Assembly: GCA_016125355.1 (NCBI GenBank)
Contig: WGLX01000003.1
Location: 1-64,000, forward strand
DNA length: 64,000 nt
Direction: 5' to 3'
DNA from: Actinomycetales bacterium
GTDB taxonomy: Bacteria > Actinomycetota > Actinomycetes > S36-B12
Each line of letters opens with the position of its first letter. The first letter of the stretch is position 1. A model generated the notes under the pieces. It had not been told where the DNA came from. It searched no databases and saw nothing but the letters and a program-made list of their open reading frames with translations. Both the position numbers and the translations under genes were made by a program. Shown one piece after another: positions 1-6,896 of this stretch.

Positions 1-129
1 ATGCGACAGCTCACCCAAGCCGACTGCGACGAGGTCGCCCTCAGCCTGAACACCCGCCCCCGACAGACCCTGGGATGGAAGACTCCCCGCGAGGCCCTCA
101 CCGAGGTCCTCCGTGCAACCGCCGCTTGA
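1..129 (+). CDS. IS30-like transposase, C-terminal fragment
   Basis: An open frame enters at base 1 and stops at 129 (TGA), encoding at least 42 residues. It contains LNTRPRQTLGWKTPREAL, which resembles the end of the integrase core in IS30-family transposases, where the N-RPRKTLGW-TP-EAL pattern is typical. The upstream part is outside the window, so I cannot tell whether the element is intact; the ATG at base 1 is probably internal. A 76-base palindromic repeat follows 63 bases later. It is too short for the ORF track. Confidence 0.6.
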   Translation: MRQLTQADCDEVALSLNTRPRQTLGWKTPREALTEVLRATAA

Positions 130-192
130 AACCGCCGCAGAATTCGACCGCTCGTCGTCGCCTGCCGTGATCCGCAGGGCACCCAGCGCTTG

Positions 193-268
193 AGCGGTTC
201 AATTCCCCGGAAAACAAGCGATCCCGGCTCAAATCTGCAGATTTGAGCCGGGAAGCGGTTCAACTCGT
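193..268 (+). repeat. 76-bp palindromic intergenic repeat, copy 1
   Basis: This copy begins with AGCGGTTCA and ends AGCGGTTCAACTCGT. It holds a perfect 30-base inverted repeat at 223-252 centred on CTGCAG. Positions 235-268 match the reverse complement of 13431-13464 without mismatch (34 bases), and the outer AGCGGTTCA lies at the same distance in both copies. It sits between the transposase fragment and the 3' end of the DUF3040 gene, so it could act as a terminator hairpin or be a MITE/REP-like element. Confidence 0.8.
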
Positions 269-281
269 ACCGGGGAGGGGG

Positions 282-662
282 TTACTGCTGGGGGCCGCCT
301 TCGGAGCGGCGGCGCCAGCGGTCCTCCATGCGGTTCATGAAGCCGGGCGAGGCCGGACGCGGCGGTGCGGCCGCCTCCTCCGACGCGGCGGGGGTGCCGC
401 GCGTGAAGGCCGAGTAGATCGCGACCGTGCCGACCAGCATGGCCACGAAGCCGATGACTCCGAGGGCGATGATCGTGGTGGCCACGCCACCGATGAGGAG
501 TCCGAGTCCGGCGAGGATCGCCAGGACGCCGAGTGCGGCGCGCCCCCGAGCGGCGCGGACGCTGGACGTGGAGCGGAGGCTGGAGGCGAACTTCGGGTCC
601 TCGGCATAGAGGGCCCGTTCCATCTGCTCGAGCAGGCGCTGCTCATGCTCAGACAGCGGCAT
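282..662 (-). CDS. DUF3040 family membrane protein
   Basis: Encodes 126 residues starting MPLSEHEQRLLEQMERAL, the N-terminal signature of the actinobacterial DUF3040 family (amphipathic LSEHEQ segment, then two membrane helices, here about residues 42-62 and 66-86). The tail is Pro/Arg/Gly rich. The ATG at 662 is chosen over the longer ORF because the family motif begins there and a GGGAGG Shine-Dalgarno precedes it. A TATCCT -10 candidate lies upstream. It is codirectional with dinB, 123 bases downstream of it. The biochemical role of the family is unknown. Confidence 0.85.
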   Translation of the reverse strand: MPLSEHEQRLLEQMERALYAEDPKFASSLRSTSSVRAARGRAALGVLAILAGLGLLIGGVATTIIALGVIGFVAMLVGTVAIYSAFTRGTPAASEEAAAPPRPASPGFMNRMEDRWRRRSEGGPQQ

Positions 663-706
663 CAAGGACCTCCCTTGCCGTGACCCGCGGGTGCGGTGAC
701 AGTCCA

Positions 707-712
707 AGGATA
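707..712 (-). promoter_or_regulatory. -10 element for the DUF3040 gene
   Basis: TATCCT on the minus strand, about 45 bases before the ATG at 662, which has its own GGGAGG ribosome site. The dinB-DUF3040 gap is long enough for an independent promoter. I see no convincing -35. Confidence 0.4.
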
Positions 713-785
713 GGCACACTCCCCGCTCCGCGAAACCCGTACCCGCAGGGAAAGGCGTGCTCGTGTCCGAGTTGTTGCCGACTCG

Positions 786-2009
786 TCACTGGGGGTCCAC
801 CAACCGGGCCGGACGGACCGCGTGGGAGCCGAACCGCGCCCGTAGGGCATCGACCGCGACCTCGGCCTCCCGCCTGCCGGTGTCCGACTCGCCGAGAAGC
901 AGCTGCCGGGGCGCGTCGTCGCCGGCCATCAGCCCCTCCACGCGAACGCCGACCAGCCGGATGCGGACCCGCTGCAGGCCCAGGCCGTCGTACAGGGAGC
1001 GCACCGTGTCGTAGATCTCCTTGCCCACGTCGGTCGGCGCGGTGAGGGTACGGGACCGGGTGATGGTGCTGAAGTCCGCGAACCGCACCTTCAACCCGAT
1101 GGTGCGCCCGACGTAGCCGGCCGCCCGCAGCCGGCCAGCGACCTGGTCGGCCAGGGCGAGCAGCCGGGCGTGGATGACCGCGGGATCGTCGACATCGTGC
1201 TCGAAGGTGGTCTCGTTGCCGACGCTCTTGTCGGGCTCGTGCGGGGTGACCGATCGCGGATCGCGACCCCAGGCGAGGTCGTGCAGGTGGCTCCCGGCGG
1301 CCTGCCCGAGGGCGCGGGTGAGGGTGTCGACAGGCGTGTTCGCGATGTCGCCGACGGTGCGCAGTCCGAGGCGGGTCAACTGCTCCTCGGTGCGCTCCCC
1401 CACCCCCCAGAGCGAGCCGACCGGCAGCGGGTGCAGGAAGTCGATCACGCGGTCGACCGGGACGACGAGCAGCCCGTCGGGCTTGGCCCGCGTGGACGCG
1501 AGCTTGGCGACGAACTTGGTCCCGGCCACGCCCACGGAGCAGGTGATCTGCTGCTCGTCCTGCACGCGCGCCCGGATCAGCTCGGCGATGGCGGTGGGCC
1601 GGCCCAGCCGCCGCAGCGCACCGGCCACGTCGAGGAAGGCCTCGTCGAGGCTGAGCGGCTCGACGAGCGGGGTGATCGAGGCGAACAGCGCCATGACGTT
1701 GCGGCTGACCTCGCTGTAGATCCGGTGGTCCGGGGGCAGCACGACCGCCTGGGGGGCCAGCCGCCGGGCTCGGCCCATCGGCATCGCCGAGTGCACACCG
1801 AGGGCGCGCGCCTCGTAGGTGGCCGACAGGACCACGCCGCGGTTTCCGCCCCCGCCGATGATGACCGGCTTCCCGTGCAGATCGGGTCGGGTCCGCAGGG
1901 AGACGGACGCGTAGAAGGCGTCCATGTCGACGTGCAGGATCGTGCAGCCGGAGTCGTCGGATCCGAATCCGACGCGCCCGCTCGGGCGGCGCACCTGGCT
2001 GCGGCTCAT
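786..2009 (-). CDS. dinB: DNA polymerase IV (Y family)
   Basis: 407 residues of a Y-family translesion polymerase. The palm carries both acidic motifs, DMDAFYASV near residue 29 and SLDEAFLDV near residue 120, followed by helix-hairpin-helix and little-finger regions (GVGERTEEQL, KVRFADFSTITR). A QLLLGE stretch near the C terminus could be a weak beta-clamp motif. It lies 31 bases downstream of dnaE2 and is the last polymerase gene of the cassette headed by a LexA box at 6778, so SOS control by read-through is likely. The sequence is DinB-like rather than ImuB-like because the catalytic acidic residues are kept. Confidence 0.95.
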   Translation of the reverse strand: MSRSQVRRPSGRVGFGSDDSGCTILHVDMDAFYASVSLRTRPDLHGKPVIIGGGGNRGVVLSATYEARALGVHSAMPMGRARRLAPQAVVLPPDHRIYSEVSRNVMALFASITPLVEPLSLDEAFLDVAGALRRLGRPTAIAELIRARVQDEQQITCSVGVAGTKFVAKLASTRAKPDGLLVVPVDRVIDFLHPLPVGSLWGVGERTEEQLTRLGLRTVGDIANTPVDTLTRALGQAAGSHLHDLAWGRDPRSVTPHEPDKSVGNETTFEHDVDDPAVIHARLLALADQVAGRLRAAGYVGRTIGLKVRFADFSTITRSRTLTAPTDVGKEIYDTVRSLYDGLGLQRVRIRLVGVRVEGLMAGDDAPRQLLLGESDTGRREAEVAVDALRARFGSHAVRPARLVDPQ

Positions 2010-2040
2010 GTGCCCATCCTCCTACCGATCGCTGACAGGT

Positions 2041-5000
2041 CTACCAACCCGAGCTCCCCGGGCTCGCGTGCCACAGCTTGCGGACCGGCGCCCGCCGCAC
2101 GTCCTCGCCCTGCGGGACGATGTCGGCGTACGGCGACTGCCGGAACCCGCTGGCGTGCACGAGGACCCGCCGGCGCACCGGCTCGGCCTCCTCCGCACCT
2201 GCGGGCACGGTCGCCAGCAGTCGAGCCACGCTGGCCGCACCGCCCGCGAGCCATTCGCGCCGCACCGCGCCGAGCTCCCAGCATCCGGTCGCCCGCAGCG
2301 AGATGCCCCGCCGCCCGGTGCGCCGCACCTCGCCGCGCACGAGCAGCAGCCAGGCGTCGAAGACGGTGCCCGCATACCCGGCCTGGGCATCCTCGAAGAA
2401 GGTGGCGTCGATCGGACCGGTGGTGTCATCGAGGGTGAGGAAGATGACCCGGCGCCCACTGCGCACCGGCGGGGTCTGGGTGGCCACCTTCACCCCGGCC
2501 ACCAGCACCTCGCTCGTCGAGCGCTGGCGCAGCAGGTCATGGGCGCGCACGAACGGCAGCCCCGCCGCCGCGAGGTCGTCGAGCATGCCGGCGTGGAAGT
2601 CGACCACATGCCGGCTGACGTCCATGCCCAGCACCTCCAGCTCGGCGTGGACGCGTTCGGCCGAGGTCATCTCCGGCAGGCCGGACGGAGTGGCCCCGGC
2701 GACATCGTCGGCCAAGGCGAGGGTCAGCTGTGCGTGCCCGGCCGAGCCGCGCGGGGACGCCTTCGCGGAGCCACGTCCCGAGCGACGGGCGGAGCGCGCG
2801 GTCCAGCGCTCGAGGTCGGCGACCTGGAGCAGGAGGTCGCGGCGGGTGAGCCGACCGCGTCGACGGACCGTGGTCGGGATGTCCAGCCCGTAGAGCCGGT
2901 CGAACGCCCCGGCGACGATCAGCCGCTCCGCGGTCGGCCGGGACATCCCGCTGCGCTGCCAGGCGTCGGCCAGCGAGGCGTACGGCTGGCCGCCGATGAT
3001 GCCGGCGACCTCCTCCTCGCTGATGCCCTTGACATCGGTGAGCGGCACCCGGATGCCCTCGCGCACGGACACCTCGCCGTGCTCGTCCTCAGGGACGACC
3101 ACCGGCTCGACCCGGTAGACGTCCGCGGACGCGTTGACGTCGAGGCCGAGGACGGCGATGCCGAAGTTGCGGGCGTCGTCGAGGATCAGCCGCTTGGGGT
3201 ACATCCCGGGGTCATGGGTGAGCACGCCGGCGTAGAACGCCGCCGGATGGTGCGCCTTCAGCCAGGCGGACTGGTACGTGGGCAGCGCGAATGCCGCGGC
3301 ATGCGCCTTGCAGAACCCGAAGGAGGCGAAGGCCCGCAGCACGTCCCACACCCGCTCCACGGTGGACAGGTCGTAGCCCTTGCGCAGGGCGGTCGGATAG
3401 AACCAGGCGCGGATGTCGTCCTGCCCCGTGGGCGAGCCGAGCGCCCGCCGTGTCTCATCGGCCTCGGCGAGGGAGCAACCGGTCATCGTCGCGACGATGC
3501 GGAGCACCTGCTCGTGGAACACCACCACCCCGAACGTCTCGGCCAGCGCCGGCCGCAGGTCGTCGTGCACGTAGACCGGCTCGCTCCAGCCCTGCCGGGC
3601 ACGCAGGAAGGGCGTGACCATGTCGGACTTCACCGGACCGGGTCGGAACAGCGAGATGTCGATGATGATGTCGCCGAAGGTCTCCGGTGCGAACTTGCCG
3701 ATCAGCTCGCGCTGGCCGGGCGACTCGATCTGGAAGCAGCCGAGGGTGCGGGCGGACTGGATGAGGGCGAAGGTCTCCGGATCGTCGAGGTCGTGATCGT
3801 CGAGCACGATCCGCTCGCCGGTGGTGCGCTCGATCTCGTCGATGGCGTGGGCCATCGCGGACTGCATGCGCACGCCGAGGACGTCGAGCTTGAGCAGTCC
3901 CATCTCCTCGACATCGTCCTTGTCGAAGTGGCTCATCGGGAAGCCCGCCGCGCTGGTCTCCACGGGCGTGCGGTCGAGCAGCGTGGCATCGGACAGCAGC
4001 ACCCCGCATGGATGCAGGGCGACGTGCCGGGGCAGTCCGTCGAGCCGCTCGACGAGGTCGAGGAAGGAGTCCAGCTGCCCGCTGGCGGCCAGCCGGCCGA
4101 AGCCGGAGGCGCGCAGCTCCGGCAGGTCGTTGAGCGCACTCCGGGCGTCGCGGGCCCGGATGTGCGGGAACGACTTGGCGAAGGCGTCGACCTCGCCGGC
4201 CGGGAAGCCGAGGGCCGAGCCGACGTCGCGGACCGCGTGCCGCACCCGGTAGGTCTCCATCATCGACACGGCCGCGGTGCGCTCGGATCCGAAGCGGTCG
4301 AAGATCCACTGGTAGATCTCCTCGCGGCGCGCGGACTCGACGTCGATGTCGATGTCCGGCAGGGCGCGGCGCAGCGGGGAGAGGAACCGCTCCATGATCA
4401 GGCCGTGCCGGATCGGGTCGACCCCGGAGATGCCGAGCAGGTGGGTGACCAGGCTGCCCGCACCCGAGCCGCGGGCGGCCACTCGCACGCCGCGCTCCTT
4501 GATCATCGTGACGACCTCGGCGACGGTGAGGAAGTACCCGGAGAACTGCAGGTGGGTGATGGTGCGCAGCTCCTCCTCCAGTCGCGACTGCGCCTCGCGG
4601 CGGTCGTCGGCGCGGGGGTAGCGCTGCGGGAGGACGGCCTCGCAGCGCTGCCGCAGCAGGGCATCGGCGCGGGAGGCCGCCTCCTCGGGTGGGACCTCCT
4701 GCTGCAGCAGCACGTCGAGCTCCGGAACGAACACCTCGCCGATGCCGAGGTCGGCGGCCGGATCGAGCGCGCAGAACTCGGCCAGCCGCCGGGTGTCGGC
4801 GAGCAGCCGGCGGCCGCCATCGCGCTCCCCCGCCGCGGTCGCAATCTCGTCGGCGACCTGCGCCATCTGACGAGCGTCCTTGAGGAAGGCCTCCCCGTTG
4901 TCGGCATCGATGTGCCGGGAGTTCAGGGGCACCAGCCGGCGCGCGGAGTCGAGGACGTCGGCGACCTTGGCGCCCTCGGCATCGAGGTACCGCACCGCAT

Positions 5001-5682
5001 TCGTCAGCACCACCGGCACCGACTCCTGCCGGGCCCAGCCGAGCATCGCCGCCGCGGCAGCGGTCGAGTGCCGCAGCCGACCGGAGCGGCCGAGGCCGGT
5101 CGGCTGCCGGTGGGAGGCGACGGCAAGGCCGAGCCGCCGGCCGAAGATGGCCCGCCAGGGGCGCAAGGCGCCGGGTGCCCGGTGGACGCGGCCGGTCGCC
5201 AGCAGGCGGCCGACCTCGGACTCCAGCGGGAGCAGGGCGACCACACCCTCGTGGTGGTCGCGCAGCGCCGCCCAGGTCAGCCAGGGCGCACCCCGCTCGG
5301 TGTGGGCACCGGTGTGCGCGGCGGAGACCAGCCGGCACAGGGAGGCCCAGCCCCGGGCATCCGCGGCCAGCAGGAGCACCCGGGGGCGGTCCTCGCGCAC
5401 CCAGGTGCCACCCCGGGCGGGCGACCGCCGGACGCGCGTCGGCCCCGGCGGATCGGTGACCGGCCTCGTCTCCTCCATCGCGAGGTCGACGCCGAGCACC
5501 GGTCGCACCCCCGCCTCGCGGCAGGCCAGCGCCCAGCGGACTGCTCCGTACAGCCCGTCGCGATCGGTCAGCCCGACGATCGGCTGGCCGAGCTCGGCGG
5601 CCCGCGACACCAGCGCACCGGGCATGGCGGTCCCGTACTGCAGGGAGAACCCGGAGGCCACCTGCAGGTGGCAGAAGCTCAT
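2041..5682 (-). CDS. dnaE2: error-prone DNA polymerase III alpha subunit DnaE2
   Basis: 1213 residues of C-family polymerase. The N-terminal PHP domain begins at residue 1 (MSFCHLQVASGFSLQ, GLTDRDGLYGAVR), the catalytic palm shows ALPDIDIDVESARREEIY, and the fingers, HhH and OB regions follow. Length and the PHP start fit DnaE2 rather than replicative DnaE1 (about 1180 residues, usually elsewhere in the genome). The ATG at 5682 is preferred over the ORF-track start at 5928, which would run through the HEPN gene. The gap to the HEPN stop is 8 bases. In mycobacteria DnaE2 works with ImuA'/ImuB; neither is visible here and DinB is the adjacent partner. Confidence 0.94.
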   Translation of the reverse strand: MSFCHLQVASGFSLQYGTAMPGALVSRAAELGQPIVGLTDRDGLYGAVRWALACREAGVRPVLGVDLAMEETRPVTDPPGPTRVRRSPARGGTWVREDRPRVLLLAADARGWASLCRLVSAAHTGAHTERGAPWLTWAALRDHHEGVVALLPLESEVGRLLATGRVHRAPGALRPWRAIFGRRLGLAVASHRQPTGLGRSGRLRHSTAAAAAMLGWARQESVPVVLTNAVRYLDAEGAKVADVLDSARRLVPLNSRHIDADNGEAFLKDARQMAQVADEIATAAGERDGGRRLLADTRRLAEFCALDPAADLGIGEVFVPELDVLLQQEVPPEEAASRADALLRQRCEAVLPQRYPRADDRREAQSRLEEELRTITHLQFSGYFLTVAEVVTMIKERGVRVAARGSGAGSLVTHLLGISGVDPIRHGLIMERFLSPLRRALPDIDIDVESARREEIYQWIFDRFGSERTAAVSMMETYRVRHAVRDVGSALGFPAGEVDAFAKSFPHIRARDARSALNDLPELRASGFGRLAASGQLDSFLDLVERLDGLPRHVALHPCGVLLSDATLLDRTPVETSAAGFPMSHFDKDDVEEMGLLKLDVLGVRMQSAMAHAIDEIERTTGERIVLDDHDLDDPETFALIQSARTLGCFQIESPGQRELIGKFAPETFGDIIIDISLFRPGPVKSDMVTPFLRARQGWSEPVYVHDDLRPALAETFGVVVFHEQVLRIVATMTGCSLAEADETRRALGSPTGQDDIRAWFYPTALRKGYDLSTVERVWDVLRAFASFGFCKAHAAAFALPTYQSAWLKAHHPAAFYAGVLTHDPGMYPKRLILDDARNFGIAVLGLDVNASADVYRVEPVVVPEDEHGEVSVREGIRVPLTDVKGISEEEVAGIIGGQPYASLADAWQRSGMSRPTAERLIVAGAFDRLYGLDIPTTVRRRGRLTRRDLLLQVADLERWTARSARRSGRGSAKASPRGSAGHAQLTLALADDVAGATPSGLPEMTSAERVHAELEVLGMDVSRHVVDFHAGMLDDLAAAGLPFVRAHDLLRQRSTSEVLVAGVKVATQTPPVRSGRRVIFLTLDDTTGPIDATFFEDAQAGYAGTVFDAWLLLVRGEVRRTGRRGISLRATGCWELGAVRREWLAGGAASVARLLATVPAGAEEAEPVRRRVLVHASGFRQSPYADIVPQGEDVRRAPVRKLWHASPGSSGW

Positions 5683-5690
5683 GCGCTCGG

Positions 5691-6131
5691 TCAGACGACG
5701 TGGCGCAGCACGCTGGCGCCCGGTGCCGCCATCGCCCACTGGTGCGGGACCCCGAGGAGGTCGCAGACGCGCAGGACGAAGGTCTCCGCATCCCGGACCA
5801 GGTCGTCGGCCTCCCGGTGGGAGACGACGTCGAGGCCGGCCTCCGCGGCCGCCCGCTTGCGCGCGCCCTGGGCGAAGAAGGTGGCCCACTCCCCCAGCTC
5901 CGGGGCCACCTGCGGGAGCAGGACCCACACGCTGAGCACCCGGGAGCGCCGGCCGGTCGAGGGTCGCCCCCGCGCGGCCAGCACGGCGGCGGCGGCGCGC
6001 AGGCCTGCCAGGTGCGCGTAGGCATAGCGCTCGCCGGCGGTGCCGGCCAGGCTCGCCTCGGTCAGGCTGCGGCGCGCGGCCGTCAGCAGGTCGTCCACCG
6101 ATCTCGGGCTGGCGGGTCGTGGGCTGGACAT
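5691..6131 (-). CDS. SAV_6107-type HEPN domain protein
   Basis: 146 residues, mostly helical, resembling the actinobacterial SAV_6107 HEPN family that accompanies translesion polymerase genes. Recognisable blocks are SVDDLLTAARRSLTEA, YAHLAGLRAAAAVL, WVLLPQVAPELGEWATFFA and a C-terminal WAMAAPG. The start at 6131 (MSSPRPASPRS) is chosen because similarity begins there and the ORF-track extension is out-of-frame-like Cys/Ser/Arg sequence. An R-X4-H pattern (RYAYAH) lies near residue 37, not in the C-terminal position usual for HEPN nucleases. It sits between the DUF6504 gene (40-base gap) and dnaE2 (8-base gap). Function unknown. Confidence 0.8.
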   Translation of the reverse strand: MSSPRPASPRSVDDLLTAARRSLTEASLAGTAGERYAYAHLAGLRAAAAVLAARGRPSTGRRSRVLSVWVLLPQVAPELGEWATFFAQGARKRAAAEAGLDVVSHREADDLVRDAETFVLRVCDLLGVPHQWAMAAPGASVLRHVV

Positions 6132-6171
6132 GGCAGTTCCTCTGGTGGGTCTGGCGCTCGTGGACTGGGAC

Positions 6172-6603
6172 CTAGTCGATGACCCGCAGCAGCCCCCACA
6201 GGTCGACCTCGTCCGGCTCCTCACCGACGCCGTCGCCTGGACCGCAGCGGATCCGACACAGCTCGTACACACCGACGGCACCCGTGGCTGCCGCCGCCTC
6301 GACCCGCCAGGCAATGCGCTGGCCACTCGCCTGCTGGCCGCGACTCTGCGGCCACCGGGCTCCTTCCTGGCCGCGACTCTGCGGCCACCGGGCTCCTTCC
6401 TGGCCGCGACTCTGCGGCCACCGGGCTCCTTCCTGGCCGCGACTCTGCGGCCACCAAGGCACCGACTCGACCCACGTCGTCATGACGGCCCGCACGACGT
6501 AGCGGCGACCCCGCCAGCGAAACCGCACTGGCGCCCCGTCCGTTCCCATCGCCACCTCGATCGGCTCCGTGGGGTACGGCTCCGACCGATAGCGGTGGTT
6601 CAC
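6172..6603 (-). CDS. DUF6504 family protein with internal 11-residue repeats
   Basis: 143 residues. The N-terminal half (PTEPIEVAMG, PVRFRWRGRRYVVRAV, TTWVESVPWW) and the C-terminal WRVEA...GVYELCR resemble the DUF6504 family found beside dinB/dnaE2 in actinobacteria. Between them lie about four copies of WPQSRGQEGAR, encoded by a 33-base tandem array and absent from the family as I know it; typical members are nearer 100 residues. The GTG start at 6603 has a strong GGGGGAGG ribosome site. It is the first gene of the minus-strand cassette, about 175 bases from the LexA box. Function unknown. Confidence 0.78.
   Translation of the reverse strand: MNHRYRSEPYPTEPIEVAMGTDGAPVRFRWRGRRYVVRAVMTTWVESVPWWPQSRGQEGARWPQSRGQEGARWPQSRGQEGARWPQSRGQQASGQRIAWRVEAAAATGAVGVYELCRIRCGPGDGVGEEPDEVDLWGLLRVID
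6334..6455 (+). repeat. 33-bp tandem repeat (minisatellite) inside the DUF6504 gene
   Basis: Three complete identical 33-base units start at 6334, 6367 and 6400, followed by a 23-base partial unit. Each begins CTGGCCGCGACTCTGCGG. The period is a multiple of three, so copy-number change keeps the frame. On the minus strand it encodes WPQSRGQEGAR repeats. Confidence 0.95.
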
Positions 6604-6777
6604 CGCCTCCCCCTTCGACGGACAGCAGGTTCGACGAACAGCAGACCGAACGAACAGCAGCCCCCGAGTCGCCGGGGCCGGGGTCGAGGCGACCCCGGCG
6701 ACCAAGGGATGGCCGGCACCCAGCCGCGAATCCGGGTCCCGAGCCTGCTCGAACATCCCTGCCCGAACATCCCGTGT

Positions 6778-6793
6778 TCGAACACCTGTTCGA
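6778..6793. promoter_or_regulatory. LexA (SOS) box
   Basis: TCGAACACCTGTTCGA is a perfect match to the actinobacterial LexA/Cheo-box pattern TCGAAC-N4-GTTCGA. A second GAACA...TGTTC palindrome (CGAACA-N5-TGTTCG, spacing one base too long) overlaps its left side at about 6764-6780. It lies in the divergent region between the DUF6504-HEPN-dnaE2-dinB cassette and the PAS-GGDEF-EAL gene, about 175 and 104 bases from the two starts. Confidence 0.88.
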
Positions 6794-6884
6794 ACACGGG
6801 ACCACGCTAGACCGCCCCCCTGACACCCGTCAACCCCTCCGCGCGTACCTGCCCGATCGCGTAGCCACCCGTCGCTCGGCGCGG

Positions 6885-6890
6885 CATGAT
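6885..6890 (+). promoter_or_regulatory. leaderless -10 for the PAS-GGDEF-EAL gene
   Basis: CATGAT, six bases before the GTG at 6897. It supports that start over the ORF-track start at 6774, which would place the coding region across the LexA box. Confidence 0.5.
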
Positions 6891-6896
6891 GGGCAA

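Noticed and set aside
243-683. 146-residue plus-strand ORF over the DUF3040 gene
   Set aside because: Composition is Arg/Gly/Ala/His low complexity and the opposite strand encodes the DUF3040 signature with a ribosome site.
2041-5928. dnaE2 start at 5928 as in the ORF track
   Set aside because: The extra 82 residues are Pro/Gly/Arg-rich, overlap the HEPN gene completely, and PHP-domain similarity begins at 5682.
1924-6021. A 1365-residue plus-strand ORF opposite dnaE2/dinB
   Set aside because: It is a GC-driven antisense shadow: low-complexity His/Gly/Arg/Ala sequence with no recognisable domain, while the minus strand carries clear polymerase motifs.
6334-6455. Possible CRISPR array from the 33-base repeats
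   Set aside because: Units are directly contiguous without spacers, keep a reading frame and lie inside a protein gene.
6774-6896. N-terminal extension of the PAS-GGDEF-EAL protein
   Set aside because: It would translate the LexA box; the CATGAT element six bases before GTG 6897 gives a better start.
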